Shown one piece after another: positions 63,764-64,000 of a stretch of DNA of 64,000 nt. The position numbers and the translations under genes were made by a program. The notes beneath the pieces were generated by a model. It had not been told where the DNA came from. It made no database searches and saw only the letters and a list, made by a program, of their open reading frames with translations. Source of the DNA: CAWBRT01 sp963814745 (GTDB lineage Bacteria; Acidobacteriota; Terriglobia; Terriglobales; Acidobacteriaceae). Position 1 is the first letter of the stretch. Each line of letters opens with the position of its first letter. The stretch covers positions 620,001 through 684,000 of the forward strand of contig CAWFEA010000004.1 of assembly GCA_963814745.1 (NCBI GenBank). Direction: 5' to 3'.

Positions 63764-64000
63764 TCAATTCACCGTAGGTGATGCTGTCAAACCGCTCAGT
63801 CTGTTCACGGCCTTGCGCTGCGATTCGGGAACAAACTGCTGGTAGATATCCAGCGTAGTGCTCGCCCGCGAGTGCCGCATCTGCGCTTGTGCGTCCTTTA
63901 CGTCCGCGCCCACCATCTTGAGCCACGTCGCATAAGACGTGCGCAAACACCGCCAGTTCACGAACCCGATTCCAAGGGTCCGGCCCGCAGGTTTTATAAA
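63764..64000 (-). CDS. Tyrosine recombinase / integrase, C-terminal part, runs off the window
   Basis: The last ~78 residues of an integrase: CLRTSYATWLKMVGADVKD and QAQMRHSRASTTLDIYQQF, giving the Arg, His and nucleophilic Tyr. The position normally held by the His of HxLR reads Arg here (WRCLR). The N-terminal part lies beyond 64000. It lies about 107 bp from the tRNA-Phe 3' half, the usual arrangement at the end of an integrative element. Confidence 0.75.
   Translation of the reverse strand, partial: FIKPAGRTLGIGFVNWRCLRTSYATWLKMVGADVKDAQAQMRHSRASTTLDIYQQFVPESQRKAVNRLSGLTASPTVN

Overview
The window reads as chromosomal DNA of a soil-type bacterium, most probably an acidobacterium. The reasons are the mixture of protein types (long TolC-like protein, acidobacterial-style exopolysaccharide genes, HAAT transporter cluster), a GC-rich but not extreme composition, and an inverted repeat whose translation gives the HPERSEGS-type tail common in these genomes. 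This assignment is an inference; no rRNA gene is present. No CRISPR array or complete tRNA gene was seen.

Layout. 0-10.2 kb is a catabolic cluster: AbgA-like M20 amidohydrolase, acyl-CoA ligase, DapA-family aldolase, a complete branched-chain-amino-acid-type ABC importer and an amidohydrolase. 10.5-13.3 kb is a Fur/PerR-like regulator with an operator-like palindrome and a katG carrying two frameshifts. 13.6-18.9 kb holds a secreted esterase, a TolC-family protein, an internally duplicated membrane protein split by an in-frame UGA, and a small protein that looks like a collapsed NDH-2.

19.2-24.8 kb is a nested transposon. An IS1380-type element sits between a truncated methyltransferase and a 5'-truncated hydrolase, and inside it is an intact IS1595-type element with matching inverted repeats and a perfect 8-bp target duplication. 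The IS1595 element carries two cargo genes, a ParB/Srx-like protein and a D12-class DNA adenine methyltransferase. This is the most unusual system in the window.

24.8-52.7 kb is an exopolysaccharide locus, nearly all on the minus strand: Wza-like SLBB export protein, small lipoprotein, Wzz-like copolymerase, MurJ-like flippase, three GT4 glycosyltransferases, AsnB, initiating sugar transferase, O-antigen ligase/polymerase, AlgI/AlgJ-like acylation pair, an acyltransferase, two related TIM-barrel hydrolase-like proteins, and two tandem ~880-residue secreted proteins with a transglutaminase-like core and C-terminal discoidin-like repeats. An IS5-type element has landed in it. Several adjacent genes overlap by ATGA or TAATG, so they are probably co-translated.

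53.8-58.2 kb is a second catabolic set (MFS transporter, enolase-superfamily enzyme, atypical SDR, truncated M24 peptidase) cut by IS3 fragments. 58.2-64 kb is a mobile-element graveyard: IS3 pieces, a decayed IS630, a serine recombinase tail, a hipBA toxin-antitoxin pair with three iterated operators, an integrase pseudogene, and a tRNA-Phe 3' half beside a second integrase that runs off the window.

Single-base frameshifts are frequent (katG twice, methyltransferase, acyltransferase, one secreted protein, integrase). Either many loci are decaying or the assembly contains indel errors; raw reads would decide.
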